Origin: Chitinophagaceae bacterium
GTDB taxonomy: Bacteria; Bacteroidota; Bacteroidia; Chitinophagales; Chitinophagaceae
Direction: 5' to 3'
Assembly: GCA_019638595.1 (NCBI GenBank)
Contig: JAHBTJ010000015.1
Location: 150,466 to 214,465 of the forward strand
DNA: 64,000 nucleotides
The notes beneath the pieces were generated by a model. It saw only the letters and a list, made by a program, of their open reading frames with translations, did no database searches and had not been told where the DNA came from. Position 1 is the stretch's first letter, and every line of letters starts with the position of its first letter. This document shows positions 9,637 through 18,222 of this stretch, piece by piece. The translations under genes were made by a program, and so were the position numbers.

Positions 9637-11029
9637 TGATAATGTGCGGGCAACGGGTTTGCAGGGAGGATTGGTAGAGAAGGCGAAGCAACTTTTTAAC
9701 AGGTATAAGAAAAGCAGTTATTCTTCGGGGATCTTGTTGGCCATTTCCCAGAGTGTTGTAGCGTTGGTTTTTATACTCATAGATTACATCTATTCAAAAA
9801 AGCTCACCAAAGTTGAATTTGGCGCATGGAAGAAAATGTATTTTATCATTCAGTTCGTTACTCCCCTGTTGTCTTTAGGCTTTCCCGAAGGGTTCAAATT
9901 CTATATTGCTAAAGAGAATAACAAACCCTTATTTTTTTCCAACTTTTTTTTTACATTTTTAGCTATAGCGGTAACAGAACTGGTGGTTATAGTTTTCCTG
10001 AATATTTTTCATTACGCGGGGTGGGTAGATCTTAATGTGTACTTTTTGGTGAGCCTGCTTTTTCCATTCGCGTTTTTTTGTTACGGTATCAATCAATCGC
10101 TTAAATATACTTTTATAAATGAACAACGGGTGTTTGATTTTATAAAAGTTACCCTTGTCAGCTTAACCACTACAATAGTTTTTATTATATTGTCCGGACT
10201 TTTGGTAAGCGTATATAAGTCTTACTATATGGTATTGGGTGTGCTGCTGTATATTTTAACTTTTGGGTTGCCGCTCTATGCATTGTACGGAAAATCGGGG
10301 TTAACGCTGAACCGGAGCCTGGTTAACATGCAGCAGGTTAAAAAAATGTTTGCTATCGGCTTCCCGTTATATTGCGCTTCCTTTATCGGGGTAATAAGCA
10401 TTAATCTTAACAAAGGGGTGGTTGCTTTTCTTGAATCTAAAGAAGCGTTCGCTGTTTTTTCGGTAGGCGCTTTGGAAATACCCGTTTTTGCAATGCTGAG
10501 CGCATCGTTTTCACAGAATATTTATCCCAAGCTGGTGCAATATGTTCAAAATGGTGAAAAAGAAAGGGCGAAAAGGCTTTGGATCGACACAACAAGAAAG
10601 GTCTCTTATATTACGTATCCGATATTGCTGATACTGATGCTTTTTGCCAAGCAGATAATCTTCCTTATCTATTCAAAGGAATACCTGGATTCTGTTATTT
10701 TATTTCAAACTTTTTTATTGATCGGGCTTTTTAGAAATAATTTTTATGGAGCGTTAATTGTTGCCTCAGGAAAAACCAAGTTCATTACTTTTTACAGCGC
10801 ACTTTCGCTCGTTTCTAATCTTATTATTTCATTGTCGTTGTATTATTTTTTCGGGATCAGGGGAATTGTATATGGCAATCTTATGTCGGTGGTAATTATT
10901 AACTGCCTGCAGTTAAATCATGAGAATCTGCTGGGTGATTACGTCAGGAAATTTTTATTTGATAAAAAAATATTCTTTCTCGTTTTAGCAATTTTAGCAG
11001 CATATTTTTATGCTGTATTTAAAGCGTAG
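9623..11029 (+). CDS. Oligosaccharide flippase, Wzx-like (MOP superfamily)
   Basis: Transfers the undecaprenyl-linked repeat unit across the inner membrane. 468 residues with about 12-14 hydrophobic segments and the polysaccharide_synt pattern of a short basic N-terminus followed by paired helices. ATG at 9623 (MQSNNDNVRATG) is preferred over a TTG two codons earlier. It overlaps the polymerase gene by 14 bases. A second, unrelated-looking flippase is found at 38566, so the genome carries at least two glycan export routes. Confidence 0.88.
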   Translation: MQSNNDNVRATGLQGGLVEKAKQLFNRYKKSSYSSGILLAISQSVVALVFILIDYIYSKKLTKVEFGAWKKMYFIIQFVTPLLSLGFPEGFKFYIAKENNKPLFFSNFFFTFLAIAVTELVVIVFLNIFHYAGWVDLNVYFLVSLLFPFAFFCYGINQSLKYTFINEQRVFDFIKVTLVSLTTTIVFIILSGLLVSVYKSYYMVLGVLLYILTFGLPLYALYGKSGLTLNRSLVNMQQVKKMFAIGFPLYCASFIGVISINLNKGVVAFLESKEAFAVFSVGALEIPVFAMLSASFSQNIYPKLVQYVQNGEKERAKRLWIDTTRKVSYITYPILLILMLFAKQIIFLIYSKEYLDSVILFQTFLLIGLFRNNFYGALIVASGKTKFITFYSALSLVSNLIISLSLYYFFGIRGIVYGNLMSVVIINCLQLNHENLLGDYVRKFLFDKKIFFLVLAILAAYFYAVFKA

Positions 11030-11053
11030 AAAAGCATTAAAGCTTTAAAGCAT

Positions 11054-12208
11054 ATGGCCAAAAGAAAATTGATGCGGGTTACAACCATTCCTGGCTCGTT
11101 AAGGTATTTATTAAAAAATCAATTGAAATTCATGAACCAGCATTACGAGGTTCATGCAGTTGCCAGTCCCGGCCAATCATTGGAAGAGGTTGGTAAAAGC
11201 GAAGGAGTAATAACGCATAGCGTATTAATGACGCGTACCATCTCACCCTGGAAGGATTTTGTAGCCTTAATTAGACTGATAAAAATAATACGAAAACTAC
11301 GCCCGGAAATTATACATACACATACTCCCAAGGCGGGCACATTGGGAATGATAGCTGCGAAGGTTACGGGCGTTCCTGTTCGCATGCATACGGTTGCCGG
11401 TCTGCCTTTGCTGGAAGCGAGGGGTAAGAAAAGAAAGCTCCTGGACCTGGTAGAGAAATTAACCTATTCGTGCGCTACCATGGTATATCCTAATTCGTTT
11501 GCCCTGAAAGACATTATTATAAAAAACGGTTATTGTAAAGAAAACAAGCTTTCGGTAATTGGTAATGGAAGCTCCAATGGTATTGATACCTCTTTTTTTG
11601 ATCCTGCCCGGGTTTCGGAAGAAGCCTGCGACGCGCTGAGGAAAGAGTTAAATTTTGAAAAGACAGACAAAGTTTTTTGCTTTATAGGGAGGATTGTAAA
11701 AGATAAGGGCATTCATGAATTGTTAGAAGCTTTTAGCCGTAATGAAAAGAAGGGGTTATCGGCAAAATTGCTATTGCTGGGAACCTTTGAGCAAAAGCTG
11801 GATCCTATAACCAGGGAGGCGGAGGAGATGATATCCTCTCATCCTGACGTACGGTTTGTAGGATTTCAAAAGGATGTGCGCCCCTATCTGGCGATAAGCG
11901 ATATTTTTGTTTTTCCAAGCTATCGCGAGGGCTTCCCCAATGTAGTAATGCAGGCAGGATCTATGGGATTGCCCTGCATTGTAAGTAATATAAACGGGTG
12001 CAACGAAATAGTTGAACACCAGAAAAACGGGCTGATAGTGGCGCCTAAAAGCATGGAGGAATTGGGCGATGCCATGCTTTTTTTGATGGAAAATGAAGAA
12101 GCAAGAAAGAAAATGGCGGCAATATCGCGCCGGATGATCGTTGACAGGTACAGCCAGCAATATATCTGGGACGAATTGCTCAAAGAGTATCGAAAGCAAA
12201 CTGCTTAA
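11054..12208 (+). CDS. Glycosyltransferase family 4
   Basis: GT-B glycosyltransferase (384 residues) of the group that acts early on undecaprenyl-linked glycans in PglA/WbpT-like pathways. It contains IIHTHTPKAGTLGMIAA (about 86-102) and HTVAGLPL in the acceptor half. In the donor half it has FIGRIVKDKGIHELLEAF (about 213) and FPSYREGFPNVVMQAGSMG, where the second Glu of the E-x7-E motif is replaced by Gln. It lies 24 bases after the flippase and 90 bases before the acyltransferase/ACP module. Confidence 0.88.
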   Translation: MAKRKLMRVTTIPGSLRYLLKNQLKFMNQHYEVHAVASPGQSLEEVGKSEGVITHSVLMTRTISPWKDFVALIRLIKIIRKLRPEIIHTHTPKAGTLGMIAAKVTGVPVRMHTVAGLPLLEARGKKRKLLDLVEKLTYSCATMVYPNSFALKDIIIKNGYCKENKLSVIGNGSSNGIDTSFFDPARVSEEACDALRKELNFEKTDKVFCFIGRIVKDKGIHELLEAFSRNEKKGLSAKLLLLGTFEQKLDPITREAEEMISSHPDVRFVGFQKDVRPYLAISDIFVFPSYREGFPNVVMQAGSMGLPCIVSNINGCNEIVEHQKNGLIVAPKSMEELGDAMLFLMENEEARKKMAAISRRMIVDRYSQQYIWDELLKEYRKQTA

Positions 12209-12271
12209 CATGTTTTACCGGCAATGAATAGGGCAGCATATTTGTTATGATATTTCTATGCGGACTAAGAC

Positions 12272-12279
12272 TATCTTTG
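12272..12279 (+). promoter_or_regulatory. Candidate internal -7 element before the acyl module
   Basis: TATCTTTG is an exact TAnnTTTG match in the 90-base gap before the first acyltransferase gene. No -33 box at normal spacing. It could give the acyl-modification genes their own promoter. Confidence 0.35.
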
Positions 12280-12298
12280 ATAATGTAATTATTAATTT

Positions 12299-12940
12299 AT
12301 GAATCATAAAATTGCAATTGCCGGTGCCGGGGGCTTTGCAAAAGAAGTTTATTTAATAATTGAAGCGATCAATAAACGAGAGCCTACATGGGATTTTATT
12401 GGTTTTTTTGATGATAAAATACCCAGGGGACGGTTATTTTTGAATTTTGAAGTATTGGGAAATATGAATGATTTGAATAATATAAATGAAGGGTTGAATG
12501 TAGCGGTAGCAGCGGGCAGATCGGAAAATATCATCTCTATATTAAATAAGCTCACTTCCCCGGGAATCTCCTTTCCCAATATTATTCATCCAAAGGCTTT
12601 TTTACATTTTGAATCGTTGAAAATGGGAAAGGGGAACATTATCCAGGCTGACTCTTCTTTTTCGGCAGATAACAGGGTGGGGGAGTATAATATATTTAAT
12701 GCCTCGGTAAAAGTTGGGCATGATACTTTGATCGGTAATTATAATACATTTGCTACAGGAACATTTATTTCGGGTGGGGTGGCAGTGGGAGACAGAAATA
12801 ATTTTGGCATTGGTTCCGGTGTTCTTCAATATAAAACGGTAGGTAATGGTAACACAATAGGACCTTTATCTATCTTATTCAAAAGTATTAAAGACAATGG
12901 GCATTATTTAGGTGTGCCGGCTTTGCCCACCGGTATGTAG
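12299..12940 (+). CDS. PglD/NeuD-like left-handed beta-helix acyltransferase
   Basis: 213 residues. The N-terminal Rossmann-like domain (IAIAGAGGFAKEVYLII, about 4-20) binds the UDP-sugar in PglD relatives. The C-terminal hexapeptide-repeat helix (about 95-205) carries the catalytic-type histidine in VKVGHDTLIGNYN (His about 139). PglD enzymes N-acylate the 4-amino group of UDP-4-amino-sugars using acetyl-CoA. Here the next genes encode an acyl carrier protein and chain-making enzymes, so an acyl-ACP donor is a reasonable inference. A second paralogue lies at 18223. Confidence 0.82.
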   Translation: MNHKIAIAGAGGFAKEVYLIIEAINKREPTWDFIGFFDDKIPRGRLFLNFEVLGNMNDLNNINEGLNVAVAAGRSENIISILNKLTSPGISFPNIIHPKAFLHFESLKMGKGNIIQADSSFSADNRVGEYNIFNASVKVGHDTLIGNYNTFATGTFISGGVAVGDRNNFGIGSGVLQYKTVGNGNTIGPLSILFKSIKDNGHYLGVPALPTGM

Positions 12941-13013
12941 GTTAATTAGATATCCTTCTGTAAAAATCTTTGTATGGAAGACCATAGATTTTTCATTTTA
13001 AACAAAGTTTTTT

Positions 13014-13241
13014 ATGGACAAAAATGCATTTCTCAGCTCTTTTGCGGATCAGTTCGATGACACGGATATATCTTCCATTACTTTAAATACCAGGTTCAAA
13101 GAGCTGGATGAATGGAGCTCAATGGTGGCTTTGATGATCATTGCAATGGTAGATGAAAATTATAATAAGAAAATTACCGGTGCAGATCTGAGAGAGTCAG
13201 ATACTATTGAACAGTTGTTTAACAGGGTCAGCGCAAAATAG
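13014..13241 (+). CDS. Dedicated acyl carrier protein
   Basis: A 75-residue acidic helical protein with the ACP pattern. The 4'-phosphopantetheine serine is Ser36 in LDEWSSMVALM, where the usual DSL reads SSM; the preceding Trp is typical of ACPs tied to secondary or surface-glycan pathways rather than primary fatty-acid synthesis. It is followed by a ketoreductase and two KAS III genes, and primary-metabolism partners (fabD, fabF, fabZ) are absent, which supports a pathway-specific carrier. Start is ATG, 73 bases after the acyltransferase. Confidence 0.85.
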   Translation: MDKNAFLSSFADQFDDTDISSITLNTRFKELDEWSSMVALMIIAMVDENYNKKITGADLRESDTIEQLFNRVSAK

Positions 13242-13343
13242 CTTCGGTATGCTCATTTTGTAATCAGCTCCTGTACCGGCTATTATTGAAAAACTGATAT
13301 TGGCTGAAAACTTCCTTCAAAATTATTGGTATCAAACTTTTTT

Positions 13344-14105
13344 ATGGATCAAAGTTCTCCTTTTTCTTTAGCCGGGAAAACAATCGTGGTTGCAGGAGCC
13401 TCTTCGGGAATAGGGCTGAGTATTTGCCGGAGCGTTGTAGCGGCAAATGGAAAAGTAATTGGTTTGGCCAGGAGGGAAGACAGGTTGCAGGCAATGGTAG
13501 ATGAATTAGGCCCGGAAAGTGCTTCCTGCATAAAAGCCGATTTATCGAAAGATGAAGATATTGAAAATGCTGTAGCGCGGTTACCGGAAATAAACGGATA
13601 TGTACATGCAGCCGGTATTATAAAATGGGGACCGCTTAAGTTTATTAAAAGACAGGCCCTGGAAGAAATAATGAATGTAAATTATTACTCCATGGTATTG
13701 ACGCTGGCCGAAATGACCAGGAAAAAAAAGATCAAAAAGCAGGTGTATTCTTCAGTAGTGGTCATATCATCTGTTTCAGCGCTGGTGGGCTCAAAATCCA
13801 ATTTGCTGTATACCGGCAGCAAGGGCGCTATGTCTGCCGCCGCACGTGTAATTGCAAGTGAATATGCTGCTCAAAAAATCAGGGTGAACGCCGTAGAGCC
13901 GGCAATGGTACATACCGATATGGCTTCTGAAGCCGAAGCGTTACTTTCGAGAGAGGCGGTTGAGAAAGATATGCAAAGTTATCCCTTTGGGTATGGTACA
14001 CCGGAAGACGTGGCCAACGCCACTGTTTTTTTACTTTCAGATGCTTCGCGATGGATAACCGGCCAGTCTTTAGTGCTGGATGGCGGATGGCTTAATTTAG
14101 TATAA
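13344..14105 (+). CDS. Short-chain dehydrogenase/reductase, FabG-like ketoreductase
   Basis: 253 residues. Cofactor motif GASSGIG (about 18-24), NAA-type motif as HAAG (88-91), catalytic Ser (about 143) with Tyr156 and Lys160 in LYTGSKGAM, and the usual C-terminal SRWITGQSLVLDGGW. All catalytic residues of a classical SDR are present. Between an ACP and two KAS III genes, reduction of a 3-oxoacyl-ACP to a 3-hydroxyacyl-ACP is the likely reaction. A sugar ketoreductase is the alternative. ATG at 13344 is preferred over a TTG six codons upstream. Confidence 0.85.
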   Translation: MDQSSPFSLAGKTIVVAGASSGIGLSICRSVVAANGKVIGLARREDRLQAMVDELGPESASCIKADLSKDEDIENAVARLPEINGYVHAAGIIKWGPLKFIKRQALEEIMNVNYYSMVLTLAEMTRKKKIKKQVYSSVVVISSVSALVGSKSNLLYTGSKGAMSAAARVIASEYAAQKIRVNAVEPAMVHTDMASEAEALLSREAVEKDMQSYPFGYGTPEDVANATVFLLSDASRWITGQSLVLDGGWLNLV

Positions 14106-14143
14106 TAACAAAAACAAAAGTATACGGAAGTATACAAAAGCAT

Positions 14144-15202
14144 ATGGCGCTACTGCATAACAAACATGTTTCCATTACCGGCATCAGTGCCTGTGTTCCC
14201 CGGCAGGTTATAAGGAACCAGGATAACCTTGTCTTTCCTGAAAATGATGTAAAAACGTTCGTTAGCAATGTAGGTATTGAAGAGTATCGTGCCAGCGAAC
14301 CGGCAATGTGTGCTTCCGATTTGTGCGTGGCCGCGGCGGAAAAGCTTATAGAGGATATGGGCATCTGTAAGGAAGATATCGGGATACTGGTATTTGTTTC
14401 CCAGTCGCCGGATTATTATTTCCTGCCCAATACTGCCTGTATCATCCAGGACAGGTTGAACCTTAGCAAAGAAACGCTCGCTTTTGATGTGCCTTTAGGA
14501 TGCAGCGGGTATATATACGGCCTGAATATTATCGCTTCCTATCTTTCTGCCGGTCAAATAAAAAAAGGATTGCTGCTGGTAGGAGATACGGCCTCTAAAA
14601 CCACCAATGCCAAAGATAAAAGCAGCGCCCTGCTTTTTGGAGATGCGGGTGCGGCTACTATATTGGAGTACGCTCCCGGAGCGGAAGGTATTCATTTCCA
14701 TCTGGCAACCGATGGTGCGGGATATAAGGCCATCATTGTTCCCGAAGGTGGCTTTAGGAACAGGTTTTCTCATGGATCGCTGGAGGAAAAAACCAATGAG
14801 GAAGGGTTGATCAGGTGCGGCATTAATGTTCACCTGGATGGGTTTGATGTTTTTTCATTTGGCATAACCGAGGCGCCTAAAACGGTTAAGAAACTCACGG
14901 AGCAGTTAAAGCTTACCAATAGCGATATTGACTTTGCCGTTTTTCACCAGGCAAACAAAATGATGAATGAAAAAATAAGGAAAAAGCTTGCTCTTCCTGA
15001 AGACAAGGTTCCCTATTCGCTTAAAAAATTTGGTAATACCAGTTCGGCGTCTATCCCGCTCACCATGGTTGCCGCTATACGCGGGCAGCTGCACCGGCAA
15101 AAAGCGCGTGTTATTTTATGCGGATTCGGTGTAGGGTTATCCTGGGGCACAGCCTATACAACACTTGACGGTATTTTTGTTTCTGAACTGGTTGAATTAT
15201 AA
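14144..15202 (+). CDS. 3-oxoacyl-ACP synthase III-like enzyme (first copy)
   Basis: Condenses a CoA-linked starter with malonyl-ACP. 352 residues, thiolase fold, with the full Cys-His-Asn triad: Cys120 in PLGCSGYIYG, His268 in VFHQANKMM, Asn298 in FGNTSSAS. Two KAS III genes in tandem inside a polysaccharide locus, with an ACP and a ketoreductase, point to synthesis of a short acyl group for a sugar. It ends 4 bases before the second copy begins. The two copies diverge widely outside the active-site blocks, so they probably have different substrates and are not a recent duplication. Confidence 0.88.
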   Translation: MALLHNKHVSITGISACVPRQVIRNQDNLVFPENDVKTFVSNVGIEEYRASEPAMCASDLCVAAAEKLIEDMGICKEDIGILVFVSQSPDYYFLPNTACIIQDRLNLSKETLAFDVPLGCSGYIYGLNIIASYLSAGQIKKGLLLVGDTASKTTNAKDKSSALLFGDAGAATILEYAPGAEGIHFHLATDGAGYKAIIVPEGGFRNRFSHGSLEEKTNEEGLIRCGINVHLDGFDVFSFGITEAPKTVKKLTEQLKLTNSDIDFAVFHQANKMMNEKIRKKLALPEDKVPYSLKKFGNTSSASIPLTMVAAIRGQLHRQKARVILCGFGVGLSWGTAYTTLDGIFVSELVEL

Positions 15203-15206
15203 AAAT

Positions 15207-16223
15207 ATGCCGGTTGATCCTGCAACCATATCTGCTGTAGCGTACTATCTTCCAAACAGGGAGCTGACGAATGAGCAGCTTAGTATCGAATTTCCTGAAT
15301 GGAGCGTAGAAAAAATAATGGCTAAAGTAGGTATTGCCAGCCGGCGTATAGCCGCTCCCGATGAATTTGTTTCAGACCTTGCGGTAAAAGCATCTCAAAA
15401 GCTGTTTGAAGAGCATAATATTAGTGCTGCCGATATTGATTACCTGGTTGTATGCACGCAAAGTCCTGATTATTTTTTGCCGGCTACTTCCTGTATTGTT
15501 CACCACCGGTTAGGCTTACCCGCTAACGCAGGAGCAATAGATGTGAACCAGGGCTGTTCGGGCTTTGTATATGGACTTGGGCTTGCAAAAGGAATAATAA
15601 CTTCCGGCGATGCATGTAACATTCTTTTGATCACTGCCGATACCTACAGCAGGTTCCTGCACCCGCTTGATAAAGGTAACCGGTCTATTTTTGGCGATGC
15701 CGCCGCGGCTACCCTTGTATCTTCGAAAGGAGCTGGAGCAATAATAGGAAAAATGATTTGGGGTACTGATGGCAGGGGCGCCCACAATTTAATAGTTAAG
15801 AATGGAGCCATGCGTTCACCCAGATCGGGCGATACTCATTTATATACCGATGAAGATGGTAACGCATACAATGATAATTACCTCTTCATGAATGGATCGG
15901 AGGTATTTAATTTTACGCTGGAAGCGGTTCCTGCGCTTATAAGCCGGATACTTGAAAAAAACAATTTGAAGCAGGAGGAAATTGATCTTTTTGTTTTTCA
16001 CCAGGCTAACAGGTTCATACTCGATTATTTAAGAAAGAAAACGAAAATTCCTGCCGATAAATTTTTTATATGGATGGAAACCTGCGGTAACACGGTTTCT
16101 TCTACTATACCTATCGCTTTGTACCAGGCACAAAAAAGTAATAGTATTAAAAAGGGGGATAAGGTGTTGGTAGCGGGTTTTGGAGTGGGGTATTCCTGGG
16201 GAGGAACTGTTTTGTATTTTTGA
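15207..16223 (+). CDS. 3-oxoacyl-ACP synthase III-like enzyme (second copy)
   Basis: 338 residues with an intact triad: Cys117 in NQGCSGFVYG, His265 in VFHQANRFI, Asn295 in CGNTVSST. The GFGVGYSWGG C-terminus is typical of the FabH group. The start is ATG at 15207; the reading frame is open back to 15165 but that lies inside the first copy. Paired with the preceding gene it could perform a second elongation or use a different starter. Such pairs are known from surface-glycan loci that make hydroxylated short-chain acyl substituents on amino-sugars. Confidence 0.88.
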   Translation: MPVDPATISAVAYYLPNRELTNEQLSIEFPEWSVEKIMAKVGIASRRIAAPDEFVSDLAVKASQKLFEEHNISAADIDYLVVCTQSPDYFLPATSCIVHHRLGLPANAGAIDVNQGCSGFVYGLGLAKGIITSGDACNILLITADTYSRFLHPLDKGNRSIFGDAAAATLVSSKGAGAIIGKMIWGTDGRGAHNLIVKNGAMRSPRSGDTHLYTDEDGNAYNDNYLFMNGSEVFNFTLEAVPALISRILEKNNLKQEEIDLFVFHQANRFILDYLRKKTKIPADKFFIWMETCGNTVSSTIPIALYQAQKSNSIKKGDKVLVAGFGVGYSWGGTVLYF

Positions 16224-16250
16224 GCACTTTTTCATTTATCAGCTTCTGTT

Positions 16251-16859
16251 ATGTACAAAGGATTTTTTAAAAGGATATTGGATTTTTTTGTAGCTACTAT
16301 CGGCTTTTTGATCTTGCTCCCGGTTTTTTTAATAGTAATGTTTTTGTTATTGATAGCAAACTCGGGGAAACCGTTTTTTTTCCAGGACAGGCCCGGGCGT
16401 AACGGTAAAATATTCAGGGTTATTAAATTTAAAACCATGAATGATAAAACCGACGACAGGGGTAATTTGTTGCCGGGAGAATTGAGGATCACAAAAGTGG
16501 GGAACTTTGCCAGGAAAACCTCTCTTGACGAGATCCCGCAATTGATAAATGTAATAAAAGGAGATATGAGCCTGGTTGGGCCGCGTCCGTTGCTGGTATC
16601 CTATTTGCCATTGTACAATCAAAAGCAAAAAAGACGGCATGAAATGAGACCGGGCATTACCGGATGGGCGCAGGTAAACGGAAGGAACGCCATTAGCTGG
16701 GAGCAAAAGTTTGAATACGATGTTTGGTATGTTGATAACTGCTCTTTAGGGCTTGATATAAAAATACTTTTTTTAACGGTGCTTAAAGTGTTCAGGAGCG
16801 AAGGCATTAACGCAGGTGAAAAGGTAACCATGAAACCTTTTACAGGTTCAGGCGAATGA
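16251..16859 (+). CDS. Initiating sugar-1-phosphate transferase, PglC-like
   Basis: A monotopic phosphoglycosyl transferase that moves a sugar-1-phosphate from a UDP-sugar to undecaprenyl phosphate, the first step of the repeat unit. 202 residues: one re-entrant hydrophobic segment (about 10-35), basic FKTMND motif (about 60), catalytic Asp-Glu pair in TSLDEIPQLINV, then LVGPRPLL and MRPGITGWAQVNGRN. The short form (no extra N-terminal helices) is that of PglC, which uses 2,4-diamino-sugars. With the DegT aminotransferase and PglD-like genes nearby this fits an amino-sugar first residue. Confidence 0.9.
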   Translation: MYKGFFKRILDFFVATIGFLILLPVFLIVMFLLLIANSGKPFFFQDRPGRNGKIFRVIKFKTMNDKTDDRGNLLPGELRITKVGNFARKTSLDEIPQLINVIKGDMSLVGPRPLLVSYLPLYNQKQKRRHEMRPGITGWAQVNGRNAISWEQKFEYDVWYVDNCSLGLDIKILFLTVLKVFRSEGINAGEKVTMKPFTGSGE

Positions 16860-16964
16860 TGGGAACGGCAGGGTAAAGCAATGATTTATTGCAATATTTT
16901 GATTGATTCATATAATTTGTTACTGCCTGCTCCTTCCGGATATGGATAAAACAGAAAAAAAATA

Positions 16965-16972
16965 TATCTTTG
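16965..16972 (+). promoter_or_regulatory. Candidate -7 element before the ATP-grasp gene
   Basis: TATCTTTG, an exact TAnnTTTG match in the 268-base gap. It lies directly against the start of a 37-bp imperfect tandem repeat. No convincing -33 box. Confidence 0.4.
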
Positions 16973-17045
16973 AGCATTATTCCCAATAACTCCCTCCTGG
17001 TATAATTTGAGCATCATCCCAATGCCTCTACTCTGGTATAAATGT
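16972..17045 (+). repeat. Two imperfect tandem copies of a 37-bp sequence
   Basis: Copy 1 (16972-17008) and copy 2 (17009-17045) both run GAGCAT..AT..CCCAAT....CTC....CTGGTATAA.. with scattered substitutions and one small shift. Each copy ends in a TATAA-like segment, so the repeat could hold duplicated protein-binding sites or promoter parts. It is in the leader of the ATP-grasp gene. Confidence 0.6.
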
Positions 17046-17127
17046 ACCTGCACGCCACTTTTTAGATTTTTGCGGGTGTCTTGTTAAGTTTTCGTGCAGT
17101 TGTGGCAGTTTATTTTATTAAGCAAGG

Positions 17128-18156
17128 ATGATATTACAGAGAATAGCTTATATACCATACTATTTATTGAAGACACCCTGGAAAATCTTCTTTACTTATT
17201 TTTCTTTTGTAAAAAAGAAAAATAAAATCCCTGCAATAAAGCTGCTGAAGGATCTGTTCAAAAATATTTTCAGGTACAATGCTGCTCCACTCGATTATTT
17301 TACACTTCGTTTTTTTGATCTTACAGAAAATGAGCGGGCCTTATACGCCTGTACCGGGTTTATGTACGAATACCAGTTAAGAATGAACCCTTCTGAGTAT
17401 AGATCTGTTTTACGTGATAAAATAAAATTTCTTGCTCACTTTAAAGATTTATCCGGTCGTGAATGGGCTACCGTAAAAATGCTGAAGGAAGATCCCGGTA
17501 TTGCCCAAAAATTTATTTGTAATCCTGAAAAAAAGTTCGTTATAAAGAAAGCCACAGGCCAGGCAGGAAAACAGGTGGAGGTTGTAAACAGCTCGGGTAT
17601 GAATGCAGAAGCGATCATTAAACTGATGGAAGAGAAAGGTTTTGATCTGCTGGAAAGATATGTAATTCAGCACGATGACCTGATGAGGTTGTCGCCGGCC
17701 GCTTTAAATACGGTAAGGATTGTAACGCAGTATAATAATGGTGTTGTGGATGTGTTGCTCGCTTTTATAAGGATCAGCGTAAATATGAAGGTTGATAATT
17801 TATCGGCAGGGAATTACGGAGCGAATTTTGGCGCTCCCATTAACCTGGCAACCGGTAAAATAATGGCTCCTGGCATGTATATTGATATCACAAAGCCCAA
17901 TGAGTATCATCACCCGGTTACAAAAGTTAAGCTGGTAGAATTCCAGATACCTTTTTGGAAGGAGAGTGTAGAGCTGGTGAAGAAGGCTGCCTGCCATATT
18001 CCTCAAAACAGGTCTGTAGGATGGGATGTGGGGATCACCAACCAGGGGCCGGTTCTTATTGAAGGAAATCATAACTGGAATTATTTGTCTCAGCTTTTGG
18101 GAAGCAAAGCGTTGAGGAATGAATTTTTACAATATCAGTCTGACCTTTTATCTTAA
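17128..18156 (+). CDS. Sugar-transfer-associated ATP-grasp protein
   Basis: 342 residues of the ATP-grasp type that is found in polysaccharide loci. ATP-grasp enzymes join a carboxylate to an amine or hydroxyl through an acyl phosphate. Visible: a Lys-rich nucleotide-binding part (KKFVIKKATGQAGKQVEVV, about 132-150), LLERYVIQHDDL, then SAGNYGANFGAPINLATGKI and the C-terminal metal-binding block GWDVGITNQGPVLIEGNHNWN (Asp, Glu and Asn ligands). The substrate is unknown. Attachment of an amino acid or hydroxy acid to the glycan is an inference. It is separated from its neighbours by 268 and 66 bases, and the gap before it holds tandem repeats. Confidence 0.78.
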   Translation: MILQRIAYIPYYLLKTPWKIFFTYFSFVKKKNKIPAIKLLKDLFKNIFRYNAAPLDYFTLRFFDLTENERALYACTGFMYEYQLRMNPSEYRSVLRDKIKFLAHFKDLSGREWATVKMLKEDPGIAQKFICNPEKKFVIKKATGQAGKQVEVVNSSGMNAEAIIKLMEEKGFDLLERYVIQHDDLMRLSPAALNTVRIVTQYNNGVVDVLLAFIRISVNMKVDNLSAGNYGANFGAPINLATGKIMAPGMYIDITKPNEYHHPVTKVKLVEFQIPFWKESVELVKKAACHIPQNRSVGWDVGITNQGPVLIEGNHNWNYLSQLLGSKALRNEFLQYQSDLLS

Positions 18157-18222
18157 CACAAAAATTCTAAGCAGTTTACCCAGATATATGGTTAGTACTA
18201 TTTGAATGCCTAATTTTAGATA

